Shown here in pieces: positions 7,801-16,300 of a stretch of 64,000 nt of DNA; within the stretch, counting starts at the first letter, position 1; every line of letters starts with the position of its first letter. The stretch is from Turicibacter sp. (GTDB lineage: Bacteria; Bacillota_I; Bacilli_A; MOL361; Turicibacteraceae): NCBI GenBank assembly GCA_009787345.1, contig WRGF01000220.1:1-64000 (forward strand), given 5' to 3'. The notes under the pieces were generated by a model that had not been told where the DNA came from, did not search any database, and worked only from the letters and a program-made list of their open reading frames with translations. The position numbers were made by a program, and so were the translations under genes.

Positions 7801-8901
7801 TTATGCGCTGGTTTTGATGTTGCCTAGTCGTTGCTGTGCCTGTTCCAGCGCATCCCAAACGCCCCACATGTACATAATCCCTAAAGCACGGTCATACAAT
7901 CCGTACCCAGGGCGGCAATGGGCTTCTTCACCCCAAATGTGGCGGCCGTGGTCTGGGCGGCAATAGCCTTTAAAACCTACTTCATGGTAAGCCTTCACCA
8001 CATCGGCAATGTCAACATCCCCGTCGCAGCTGCGGTGGGAGCATTCGATGAAGTCCCCATTGTCAAAATGCTTCACGTTGCGGATATGGGCAAAGTGGAT
8101 GCGGTCGTGGAACTTGCGAATGATAGCCGCCACATCGTTCTCCGTCCCGCTTCCCAGCGAGCCGGAGCATAAAGTCAAACCGTTGTACGGGCTTGGGTTC
8201 AGGTCGAGAAATTTTTGGATGTTTTTCTCGGATTTAATCAAACGTGGAAGCCCAAAAATGTCCCAAGGTGGGTCATCCGGGTGGATGGCCATTTTTATGT
8301 CGCATTCCTCACAGGTCGGGATAATCGCATCCAGGAAGAATTTCAGGTTTTCAAACATTTTTTCTTCGGTCATGCCTTTGTATTGCTCGAACAAGTTTAG
8401 GATCAGCGGGCGTTTTTCCGGCTCAAAACCAGGCATGGTGAACCCTTTGGAACCTTGCGTAATGCGGTCGAACACTTCGGTAACATCCACATCCACTGTC
8501 TTGGCCTTCTCGAAGAAAAGGGCGTTGGAACCATCAGGAAGTTCCTTGAATAAATCCGTCCGCGTCCAGTCAAACACAGGCATGAAGTTGTAGCAAATTA
8601 CTTTAACACCTACCTGAGCCAAGTTTCGGATGGTCTGCTTGTAATTTTCGATTAATTGGATGCGGCTTGGAAGGCCCAGTTTAATGTCCTCGTGGACATT
8701 GACGCTCTCCACTACATCGATGTTAAAGCCGGCTTTTTCAGCCTGCCCTTTCACTTCCAAAATCCGGTCCATTGGCCAAACTTCCCCTACTGGGACGTCA
8801 TGAAGGGCCCAAACCAAACCGGTTACCCCTGGGATTTGCTTAATATGGGACAAAGGAATCGGGTCGTTGCCTTCGCCATACCATCTGAATGTCATTTGCA
8901 T
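7801..8901 (-). CDS. uxuA: D-mannonate dehydratase
   Basis: 366-residue mannonate dehydratase, which converts D-mannonate to 2-keto-3-deoxygluconate in the cytoplasm. The sequence starts MQMTFRWYGEGNDPIPL and contains the metal-binding regions of the family: LCSGSLGSGTENDV, HIRNVKHFDNGDF, SHRSCDGDVDI and YCRPDHGRHIWGEE. Length is typical (about 350-395). ATG at 8901 follows AGGAGAGAGT. It heads the uxuA-uxuB unit, with a promoter and a cre-like site upstream. No kdgK or kdgA is seen in the window, so the last steps must be encoded elsewhere. Confidence 0.95.
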   Translation of the reverse strand: MQMTFRWYGEGNDPIPLSHIKQIPGVTGLVWALHDVPVGEVWPMDRILEVKGQAEKAGFNIDVVESVNVHEDIKLGLPSRIQLIENYKQTIRNLAQVGVKVICYNFMPVFDWTRTDLFKELPDGSNALFFEKAKTVDVDVTEVFDRITQGSKGFTMPGFEPEKRPLILNLFEQYKGMTEEKMFENLKFFLDAIIPTCEECDIKMAIHPDDPPWDIFGLPRLIKSEKNIQKFLDLNPSPYNGLTLCSGSLGSGTENDVAAIIRKFHDRIHFAHIRNVKHFDNGDFIECSHRSCDGDVDIADVVKAYHEVGFKGYCRPDHGRHIWGEEAHCRPGYGLYDRALGIMYMWGVWDALEQAQQRLGNIKTSA

Positions 8902-8976
8902 GGTACTCTCTCCTATTAGATGAATAGCCTGCCCCTAAGCGGGCCATGCCATCCTCTTTGTTTTTTAGATAAACTA

Positions 8977-9027
8977 AGTATACCATACCGCTTAAAAAAT
9001 GTATAGATGTTTCTGATAACGGTTTCG
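8977..9027 (-). promoter_or_regulatory. uxuA promoter with cre-like site
   Basis: Minus strand: -35 TATACA (9000-9005), a 17-base spacer, -10 TATACT (8977-8982). Upstream, TGATAACGGTTTCG (9014-9027) matches a CcpA cre site with two mismatches. The core AAGCGGTAT...TATACTTAGTT is also found at the promoter of the small AraC gene at 43.7 kb. Confidence 0.55.
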
Positions 9028-9084
9028 TTTTTTTGCTGATTCTTCATGTGTTTATCAATATTTTTAAAAATAGTGGCAGGGTTA

Positions 9085-9114
9085 TTGTGCAAACTCACAT
9101 AAATATGCTACAAT
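9085..9114 (+). promoter_or_regulatory. promoter of the antitoxin RNA
   Basis: -35 TTGTGC (9085-9090), an 18-base spacer and an extended -10 TGCTACAAT (TACAAT at 9109-9114). It points into the toxin gene from its 3' side. Confidence 0.6.
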
Positions 9115-9120
9115 ATGCAT

Positions 9121-9260
9121 ATAATCAAAAAAGGACCGCTACTGGTAATAGCGACCCTTTCCTGGCAGATCCGTTTCAAAGACGGTAGCAAGCCCGGTTT
9201 ATTACAGGAGTAACTGTCCGAAACTGGCTAAAGTTTCATAAAGCGGACGGTTACTTTTTT
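9121..9260 (+). ncRNA. antisense RNA antitoxin of the holin-like toxin
   Basis: A plus-strand RNA of about 140 bases is bracketed by the promoter at 9085-9114 and an intrinsic terminator at 9210-9260 (GTAACTGTCCG pairing with CGGACGGTTAC, then six T). It overlaps the 3' end of the convergent toxin gene, whose stop codon lies in the right arm of the terminator. A 5' hairpin (AAAGGACCGCTA with TAGCGACCCTTT) is visible. This is the usual layout of type I toxin-antitoxin loci with holin-like toxins in Lactobacillales: a short antisense RNA overlapping the toxin mRNA tail blocks or destabilises it. Confidence 0.65.
9210..9260 (+). terminator. terminator of the antisense RNA, overlapping the toxin 3' end
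   Basis: 11-base inverted repeat (9210-9220 with 9244-9254) followed by TTTTTT on the plus strand; the toxin stop codon is at 9251-9253. Confidence 0.85.
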
Positions 9261-9340
9261 GTATCATTGACATATTTAAGCAGGATAAGCACTAATGTCG
9301 CGAATGCGATCATTAGGTTCAATGCTTCTGCAACTGTCAT
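9251..9340 (-). CDS. putative holin-like toxin (type I toxin-antitoxin)
   Basis: 29-residue hydrophobic peptide, MTVAEALNLMIAFATLVLIL then a charged tail ending NDTKK. A single membrane helix (about residues 5-22) plus a basic end is the hallmark of the holin-like toxins (Hol_Tox family) common in Lactobacillales. The start ATG at 9340 has a strong SD (GGAAAGGGG, 9348-9356). An extended -10 promoter (TGCTATACT, 9377-9385) lies upstream. Expressed alone such peptides depolarise the membrane; here the antisense RNA would hold it in check. Confidence 0.75.
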   Translation of the reverse strand: MTVAEALNLMIAFATLVLILLKYVNDTKK

Positions 9341-9555
9341 GATGTTACCCCTTTCCAGACGCAACACCCACAAAAAAGTATAGCATAGGCATCACCTCCC
9401 AAGATAGTTGACCAATGTCTCCTTTCCTAGGATATGAGCCTGCTGCCGTCCATAAAACTTTCTACCATGCCATTGTACCACAATTTCCGCCAAACTGGAA
9501 TTATTTTGAAAAAGAACTTTCACCTCTAAGCGAGGGAGAAAGTTCTTTTTTATTA
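9341..9555. other. toxin leader and spacer
   Basis: This stretch holds the toxin promoter (extended -10 at 9377-9385) and a second SD-like GGGAGGTGATGCCT before a 13-codon reading frame within the toxin leader (start near 9388). An inverted repeat near 9504-9555 (AAAAGAACTTTC...GAAAGTTCTTTTT) would terminate the ABC permease gene read from the right. Confidence 0.5.
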
Positions 9556-12168
9556 TCAGTCATTCCCTTTAAGGGCACCCAACATGTCTACCTTTTTCAA
9601 CTTGGCGTGGACCATGAAACTTAGCAGCAATGTGGTCACTAAGGTGATGAGCGCCGACAGGAGATAATTCGTCCAAAGGATGGCAGGATCGAACATAACC
9701 TGGTCCGGAGGCAAGGTTAAAATAATGAAACGGTGCAGCATTTGTCCCAAAAAAATCCCCACGGCAATACCGATAATGGACAAAAAAATCGTTTCGCGGT
9801 AGATGTAGAGGGTGACTTCCGAGTGGTAAAAGCCCAGCACTTTGATGGTGGACAGCTCCCTTATCCGCTCGGACACGTTGATGTTGGTCAGGTTGTAGAT
9901 GACCACCACCGCCAAAAGTACGGCGCACCCGATGAGCACCACCATCACGGAGTCCATCCCGGCCAAGAACGAATTGATGTTTTCGATGACGAAGCGGTTT
10001 TGGCTGAGGGCAATGACGGACGCGGTATCCATGAAACGGACTAGGATTTCATCACCCACAGGCCCATTGAACCGCACCAAATTCCCATTTTCTTTGAAAG
10101 GAATGCTAAAAACCTCTTCGTACGTTTGACGTGACATGAATAGAAAGTGCCCTGTATACATCTCGGCAATCCCCCCCAAAACGAAGGTGATTTCTTCATT
10201 ATCGGCAGTTTGCAGCGTGAAGCTATCCCCCACGTTAAGGCCCATCATATCAGCTAGCTTTTCCGTTAACAGAACTTCACCAGAGTCAAGGGTCAGTGGA
10301 TTTTTGGAAACCCGTTCACGAAGGTCAACAAATTCCCCGAAGCTATCCACATCTTGCGGGACGATCAACGTGATGGTTTGGCGGGTTGTGCCATTCATAC
10401 GTCTAAGTTCCTGGACGTGGACCGGTTTGTAGTCGTGGATTTCAGGGGAAGCCAGCAACTGGGAAAGCCCTTCGCCATCCGCCTCGGGGTCTTGGATGGT
10501 GAGGATATCGTAGTTTATAATCTCCCCGAATTGACGGGCGGCGATGCCTGAGATGGAGTCCCGGATGCCGAAGCCCATAATGAGCAGGGCCGTGCAGCCA
10601 GCAATCCCGAAAATGGTCATGAGCATCCGTTTTTTGTACCGAAACAGGTTTCTGGCTGTCACTTTGGAGGTGAAATTAAGCCGCTTCCAAATAAAGGGCA
10701 GCCGTTGCAGCATGATTTTCCCACCGGCCTTCGGGGGTTTGGCTGCAAATAAATGGGACGGACGTTCACGAAGCACCCCGCCCACGACCCACATGGCGGA
10801 GCCGACGGTGCAAAGGATGGCGACCAAGAAGGCGGCGGCTGTCCAAAAGGGGGAGAAGGTAAGCCGCAAGTCCGTCAAAGTACTGGAAGCAGCGTATGCG
10901 TCAAATACTATCCGTGGCAAAATCAGGTGCCCGAGGATGGTGCCAAGAGCCGCACCCGCACTGGCAGACACCAGGCCATACACCCAAAATTTCTTGCGGA
11001 TGCTGGCATTGGGGTAGCCCAGCGATTTGAGGAGGGCGATTTGGCTGCGCTCCTCCTCCACAAAACGGGTCATGGTGGTCAAGGAAACGAGGGCGGCAAT
11101 GGTGAATAAAAAGACGGGGAATACGTTAGATAAGGTGTCGATGTTTTCGGAGTTTTCCAAGTAGGACTGGTAGCCGGGAAAGTTTTTGCGGTCGCCCACG
11201 GTGTATGCTGGGAGTGCCAAGTTATCCAATTCCCCTTGGTTTTCGGCTAGGGTTGACAATCCATCGGCAATTTGCTGGAGCCCATCCTCCACCTCGGCCA
11301 AGGCTTCCTGTAGGGCGGTTGGGGCTGGGTAGCCCGCTAAATCCAACTGGGAAATTTGTCCCGACAATTCATCGTAAGTTGCAAGCAAATCCCTTTGGGT
11401 GGCCAGCAGATCCTCCCTGGCCTGGCCGATTTCTTGTTGTGGCTCAATCTTTAACGCATCAAGGCGGTTTTGCGGCTGGTTTTTCAGAAGCGTTTCAAGC
11501 CCGGTTTGATGGGCTGCCGTCAATGGTTGGAAATTCGGGTCATAAGCCGACATCCCTGCTAAATTATCGAATGTGAGCCGGGCAATCATGTAAACATCGG
11601 AATCGAAATTTTCGGGGACGATGACCCCGAAACCGCTTAAATCCCCGGTCCCGATGTGCGTATGCCCATAATGGCTCCGGTCTAAAAATTCGCCGGACCT
11701 GACGAAGCCGACTACTTGGTAGGAAGTATCGCCTAGGGTGATGGCATCGCCAATTTCGAACTCCCCTTCCATTAGAAAATCGAGGGCGATTTCCCCAATG
11801 CTTACAGGCATTTCCCCGCTAATCACTTCATAAAGGGAAATGTTTTCGGGAGCGGAAAAGACCCGCAATGCCTGAAATGTCCCATTGATTAATTCATCCT
11901 TAAAGTAACCCAGTTCCAGCTCCCGGATGCCAGGGTAGGTCCGAATCAGCTCCACATCGGAACCATCGAGGCCATAGGTCGAGGCAATGGTAATTTGTGC
12001 TAAATTAAGCTCATCAAAAAACGTGTCCGCTGTCAACCGCATGTTAGGCCCTACCACTTTTAGCCCCACAAAAACGAACACCCCCAACGCCATCAGGCTG
12101 AAGATGGAAAAGAACCTTCCTTTGGACTTGGTGATGGTCTTGCGGATTTCTTTGTTCAATTTTTTCAT
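9556..12168 (-). CDS. ABC transporter permease with two FtsX domains
   Basis: 870-residue permease of the MacB/FtsX type. One membrane segment near the N-terminus (about 20-42) is followed by a large extracellular domain of about 300 residues with a Leu/Gln/Glu-rich coiled-coil stretch (about 240-320). The first FtsX domain is at about 350-470 (three membrane segments), a second extracellular domain at about 520-730, and the second FtsX domain at about 745-865. Such proteins do not import solutes; they work as mechanotransmitters or export peptides and lipids together with an ABC ATPase. That ATPase is encoded immediately upstream, 9 bases away. ATG at 12168 is preferred because TAGGTGG lies 5 bases ahead. 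Confidence 0.88.
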   Translation of the reverse strand: MKKLNKEIRKTITKSKGRFFSIFSLMALGVFVFVGLKVVGPNMRLTADTFFDELNLAQITIASTYGLDGSDVELIRTYPGIRELELGYFKDELINGTFQALRVFSAPENISLYEVISGEMPVSIGEIALDFLMEGEFEIGDAITLGDTSYQVVGFVRSGEFLDRSHYGHTHIGTGDLSGFGVIVPENFDSDVYMIARLTFDNLAGMSAYDPNFQPLTAAHQTGLETLLKNQPQNRLDALKIEPQQEIGQAREDLLATQRDLLATYDELSGQISQLDLAGYPAPTALQEALAEVEDGLQQIADGLSTLAENQGELDNLALPAYTVGDRKNFPGYQSYLENSENIDTLSNVFPVFLFTIAALVSLTTMTRFVEEERSQIALLKSLGYPNASIRKKFWVYGLVSASAGAALGTILGHLILPRIVFDAYAASSTLTDLRLTFSPFWTAAAFLVAILCTVGSAMWVVGGVLRERPSHLFAAKPPKAGGKIMLQRLPFIWKRLNFTSKVTARNLFRYKKRMLMTIFGIAGCTALLIMGFGIRDSISGIAARQFGEIINYDILTIQDPEADGEGLSQLLASPEIHDYKPVHVQELRRMNGTTRQTITLIVPQDVDSFGEFVDLRERVSKNPLTLDSGEVLLTEKLADMMGLNVGDSFTLQTADNEEITFVLGGIAEMYTGHFLFMSRQTYEEVFSIPFKENGNLVRFNGPVGDEILVRFMDTASVIALSQNRFVIENINSFLAGMDSVMVVLIGCAVLLAVVVIYNLTNINVSERIRELSTIKVLGFYHSEVTLYIYRETIFLSIIGIAVGIFLGQMLHRFIILTLPPDQVMFDPAILWTNYLLSALITLVTTLLLSFMVHAKLKKVDMLGALKGND

Positions 12169-12177
12169 GGCTGCCAC

Positions 12178-12879
12178 CTACCATTCAATCTCTTGGATGC
12201 TTTTCGGCTTTGGATTGTGCTGAACCTGTTTGACCTTTCCATCATGCATGTGGATGACCCGGTCGGCGATTTCGGCAATGGCAGCGTTGTGGGTCACGAT
12301 AATGACGGTGGACTGGTGATGGCGGCTCATGTCCTGTAAAATCCCCAGCACCTGCTTGCCGGTCTGATAATCGAGGGCCCCTGTGGGTTCATCGCATAAC
12401 AGGATTTTGGGCTTTTTGGCAATGGCCCGGGCGATGGCGACCCGTTGTTGCTCCCCTCCCGACAACTGAGAGGGAAAATTGTCAATGCGGCTTCCAAGAC
12501 CGACGTTTTTTAGCACAATTTCCGCATCAAGGGCCTCGCTTACGATTTCAGAAGCCAGTTCCACGTTCTCCTTGGCGGTCAAATTGGAGACGAGGTTGTA
12601 AAACTGGAACACGAAGCCCACGTCGTGGCGGCGGTACGTAATCAGTTCCCGCTCGTTGAATCCCGAAATATCGGTGCCATCAATGAGGATCTTCCCGCCG
12701 TCGTTGGTGTCCATCCCGCCCAAAAGGTTCAGGACGGTGGATTTTCCAGCACCGGATGTCCCCAAAATCACCGCCAGCTCCCCCTTCTCAATTTCAAAAC
12801 TCACCTTGTCATTGGCCAAAATCTCAACTTCCCCGCTTTGGTAATGCTTGGTGCTTTCCACCATTTGAATGTAAGGCAT
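12178..12879 (-). CDS. ABC transporter ATPase (MacB/LolD type)
   Basis: 233-residue ATPase with Walker [10 protein letters not shown], the Q-loop in VFQFYNLV, signature [15 protein letters not shown], Walker [13 protein letters not shown] and the switch His in VIIVTHNAA. The LNLLGGMD and [11 protein letters not shown] segments are typical of the MacB/LolD/YtrE group, which pairs with FtsX-type permeases; the partner gene is next in the operon. ATG at 12879 has AAAGGAG 8 bases ahead. It could work with a two-component system in peptide-stress sensing, as in Bce-like modules, but the permease here lacks the Bce ten-segment layout. Confidence 0.93.
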   Translation of the reverse strand: MPYIQMVESTKHYQSGEVEILANDKVSFEIEKGELAVILGTSGAGKSTVLNLLGGMDTNDGGKILIDGTDISGFNERELITYRRHDVGFVFQFYNLVSNLTAKENVELASEIVSEALDAEIVLKNVGLGSRIDNFPSQLSGGEQQRVAIARAIAKKPKILLCDEPTGALDYQTGKQVLGILQDMSRHHQSTVIIVTHNAAIAEIADRVIHMHDGKVKQVQHNPKPKSIQEIEW

Positions 12880-12997
12880 AGCAACCACTCCTTTACATGG
12901 GCTTTATAAATAGCATATGCGTAGTATGCCCAAAAGTGTCTCCCGAAAACGAGTTGCGAAAGGCACTTGGCTTTATTGCTCTTTATACTTGAAATAC

Positions 12998-13117
12998 TTA
13001 AAGTCGGCCCCAATCTGGAAACCTCTTAAAAGTGGATATTGCAATGCAATAATTGTCCCCCACCTGGCAAATCGCCGGATCCGGATTAAACCCTTTTAAG
13101 ACTGGATGAATCTGCAT
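12998..13117 (-). pseudogene. N-terminal vestige of a GH43 beta-xylosidase
   Basis: 39 codons starting at ATG 13117 with [29 protein letters not shown] then [19 protein letters not shown] and stop. This is plainly the N-terminus of a glycoside hydrolase family 43 beta-xylosidase, whose members begin with ...[32 protein letters not shown]. The Asp of NPDPAI is the catalytic base of that family. The other 500 or so residues are gone; sequence past the stop does not continue the family in any frame. A promoter and a cre-like site remain upstream (13145-13187), so the remnant is probably still transcribed, possibly into the ABC genes. Confidence 0.75.
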
Positions 13118-13144
13118 TTTTAGCAACCCCTTTCATATAAAAAC

Positions 13145-13187
13145 AGTATAGTATATGAGGAGCAAACTTCAAATAAAAACGCTTGCT
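13145..13187 (-). promoter_or_regulatory. promoter and cre-like site of the GH43 vestige
   Basis: Minus strand: -35 TTGAAG (13167-13172), a 16-base spacer, -10 TATACT (13145-13150). AGCAAGCGTTTTTA (13174-13187 on the minus strand) matches the cre consensus with two mismatches. Apart from this, 13118-13330 shows no feature. Confidence 0.5.
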
Positions 13188-13330
13188 TTTTTGTTGTAAA
13201 TCTTTATTTCACAATTCTAAGCGTTGTCCTTTGTTCAGGATTAAGCCTCTCAACCATTCAAAAACGGCTTCTTTTATCTTCCAATTTGTGGTATTTCGAT
13301 TATTAACTTGAAAAACTACATATACCCCAA

Positions 13331-13363
13331 AAAGCTGACTACGGAAATACCGTAGTCAGCTTT
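13331..13363 (-). terminator. terminator of the giant subtilase gene
   Basis: GCTGACTACGG...CCGTAGTCAGC followed by TTTTT on the minus strand, 15 bases past the stop codon. Confidence 0.92.
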
Positions 13364-13377
13364 CGTTATATTTAGTG

Positions 13378-16300
13378 CTATTGTTTCTTAATTTTTTTCA
13401 CCATAGCAGCTGCCCCAAGTAGGGTAATCCCTAGTGGTACAAGGACAGATGCCGCCTGGCCTGTTGCCGGCAAGTTATTGCCTGGGCGGGTTGGGCTCCC
13501 TGCCTGTGATGGCCTAGTTTGCCTGTTATTTCCAATTGGTGCATCCACACCTTCAGAAGGCTGGTTCCCTTCCGGGCTGTCAGCTTCTTCGGTTTCTGAC
13601 GGCGCTTCCGTGCTATCGTCTTCCTCGGTTTCTGACGGCGCTTCCGTGCTATCGTCTTCCTCGGTTTCTGACGGCGCTTCCGTGCTATCGTCATCGCCCG
13701 TTGCTGGAAGCAAAGAATCCATCAAGGTTGCATACGCTTCGGCCAATCCTGTGATTGCCGAAGCGATCCTTGCTAGCGAGTCCTCTAATGGTGTCGCTGC
13801 ACTTGCAACGATGGAACGGTTGAATAAGCGTCCTAAGAATGTTACTGGCGCTGACATCTCCTCTGACCCATCAAAGTAAGCGACAACTTCACGGGCATTT
13901 TCAAGGGCCGCTGCAAATCCAGCCCATGCTGTTGCCTCGAACTGGCTTGCGTCCAACTCTGTTTTGCGTCCTTCTTTGCTCTCAATGAGGTCGCGTAGTT
14001 CGCTCAATGCAAGTTCAATTTCATATGCGTCGTTGTCGATATTAACAACTAGTTCTAAGGCTGCAAATGCCATAGTCAACTCATCAAGAGCTTGCGTCAA
14101 CTGCTCCTCGCTCACCGACTGTTCACCGAATTGCCCCAATAGGCCTTCCGCTGCTTCCAATGCACGGGTAAACACAGCCCAGCTTGCTTTTTTATGGCTT
14201 TCTGGCAATAATTCACCCTCAGCTTTTTGCTGTTGGATGGTGTCCACTAAATCCCTTAATGCTTCAAATGCCGCTTGTTCTTCAGCAGATGGCGCAGTGA
14301 TAACTTCAGGGGCCGCTTCCAAATTAGCCAGGGCCGCCAATATGCCATCATACGCTGCGGTGGCTTCTGCCACAATGGCAATCTGCACATCCACGGTTAA
14401 AGCATCGAAGTCGGTTTCAGCATGTTTTTCCACAAATGCCTGTGCAGTTTCCAATGCTTTTTGGAGTTCAGACCAAGAATCCGCCGTGAAGTTTGCAGCT
14501 TCCAATCCAAGGTCGTCGATACGTCCTACTAAGAAGGAAAGGGCATTCACTATTTCTGCGACTGGCAAGGAGATAAATTCCAGGTTCTCCAAAGCCGACT
14601 CAAGGCCATAAATAACCGCATGGATTGCTGCAAGTTCGGCTTCGGTATTTTGAAGCGTCATTAATGCGTTCGCCAGCGCTGTTTCCAACGCATACCAGGT
14701 CTCGTTGGTGAAATGGGATGGGTTCAATTCGAGCCCATTGACCCGGTTTACCAAGTCCTGCAATTCCTGTCGGGCTAAATCAGTTTCAGGGACGGTAATT
14801 TCCGCTGCCTCAAGGATAGTAATCGTAAACCATTCCTCATCAAATCCAGCGATGTTGATGGCACGGACACCGAAATCCCAAGAACCTGGCAGTGTCGGAA
14901 TACCTGATAAACGGCCTGCACGGTAATCATCCGGCCATAAAGTTAAGCCGATATTATCTGTGTGCGGCCAGATGACTTCCCATTCCACAGCAACTTCGCT
15001 GTCAGTTTCGAAGTAGAATTCGAAAGGTTCGCCTACAACACCGGTTGGCACTTCAGTTGTAGTAATCACTGGTGCAGCAAATGTTGGGGTTTCAACATTA
15101 CGTTGTGGCCAGAATAAGAAATTCCCGTTTACTGCAATTGGAAGGTCGCGCCATCCAATAACGTCGTTAGGGCTGGTCATTTCGTTTGTCCTTACATCAA
15201 GGACACCTAGCCAGTTAGGAACGGTCCCGATTTGGGTTCCGGTTACGTCCACTCCGGTAATGAAGTTATTGTGGATATCTAGGCGGTGCAGGCTTGGATT
15301 ATTTGTGAAATCCAGTTCCCCTGTAATTTGGTTATTATGCATCATAACAACGGTCACACCCGGTGCCTGGGTAAAGTCAACAGACTCTAAATTATTATTG
15401 TTTAGGTTTAAGCTAGTCGATAAGTTCGGATGGATGACAATAGCCTCTGTCAAGTTATTCCCAAATAGGTTCAGCGTGTGGACACTATCCGGCAAGGCTT
15501 CAAAGTCAAATGCTTCCACGGAATTACCGCCCAAACTAATGTTAGCCAAAGCATGGCTTCCAGAGGCATCGAATGCTGTCATTGGTGCGTTGTTGGCAGC
15601 TAATACATTTGTAAGTGCTGTGTTGTTCCTTAAGATCAGGGATTCGATTCGATTGCCACCGAGGCTGATTTGGGTAAGCGACGGTGCATTGCTTAAATCA
15701 AAAGTTCCTGTCAAGCCGCTATTGATCATAGTGAAATTACGTAAGTACGGTGCTCTTTCTGGCAATGTGAATGTTTCCAGTTGCGCTAAGTTATTGGCGA
15801 CAAATCCTTCTAAGTTCACATTAGCTGATAAATCCAAAGCTGTCAGCGGCAATCCGCCAGCAGTCAAGATTTGCAGGTTCGGCACATAAGAAAGATCCAA
15901 TTGCGTAATCTGGTTGCGGCCTGATGGGTTCCATGCCGTAACAGCCTGCCCCGTCACATCCAGCTCACGCAAGTTCGGCGTCAGGCTCAGGTCTACTTCT
16001 GAAATGTCATTCATCTGGATTTCCAGGATTTCAAGTTGCGGGCTATTCGCCAAATCCAATTCGGATAGACGGTTATTGCCGGCACGCAAAATCCTCAATT
16101 CAGGGTTTTCGGTGACATCAAGGGCTTCTAGGTATCCTAAGATGGACATACGTTGGAAGCTCACATCCAATTCTTCCAAGTAAGGGAGATTGGATACATC
16201 AATGGAGGTAAAGTTATTTTCGCGTAAGCGAAGGATCCTCATTTGCGGGTTGCCTGACAAGTCAATGCTATCGGCTTCGGCAATCATCCCGCTGGCAATC

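Noticed and set aside
9388-9426. 13-codon frame with strong SD in the toxin leader as an independent gene
   Set aside because: Too short to support as a gene; kept only as a possible leader peptide in the toxin entry.
13583-13690. 36-bp repeats as a CRISPR array
   Set aside because: The units are directly contiguous without spacers and lie in frame within the wall-spanning part of the subtilase.
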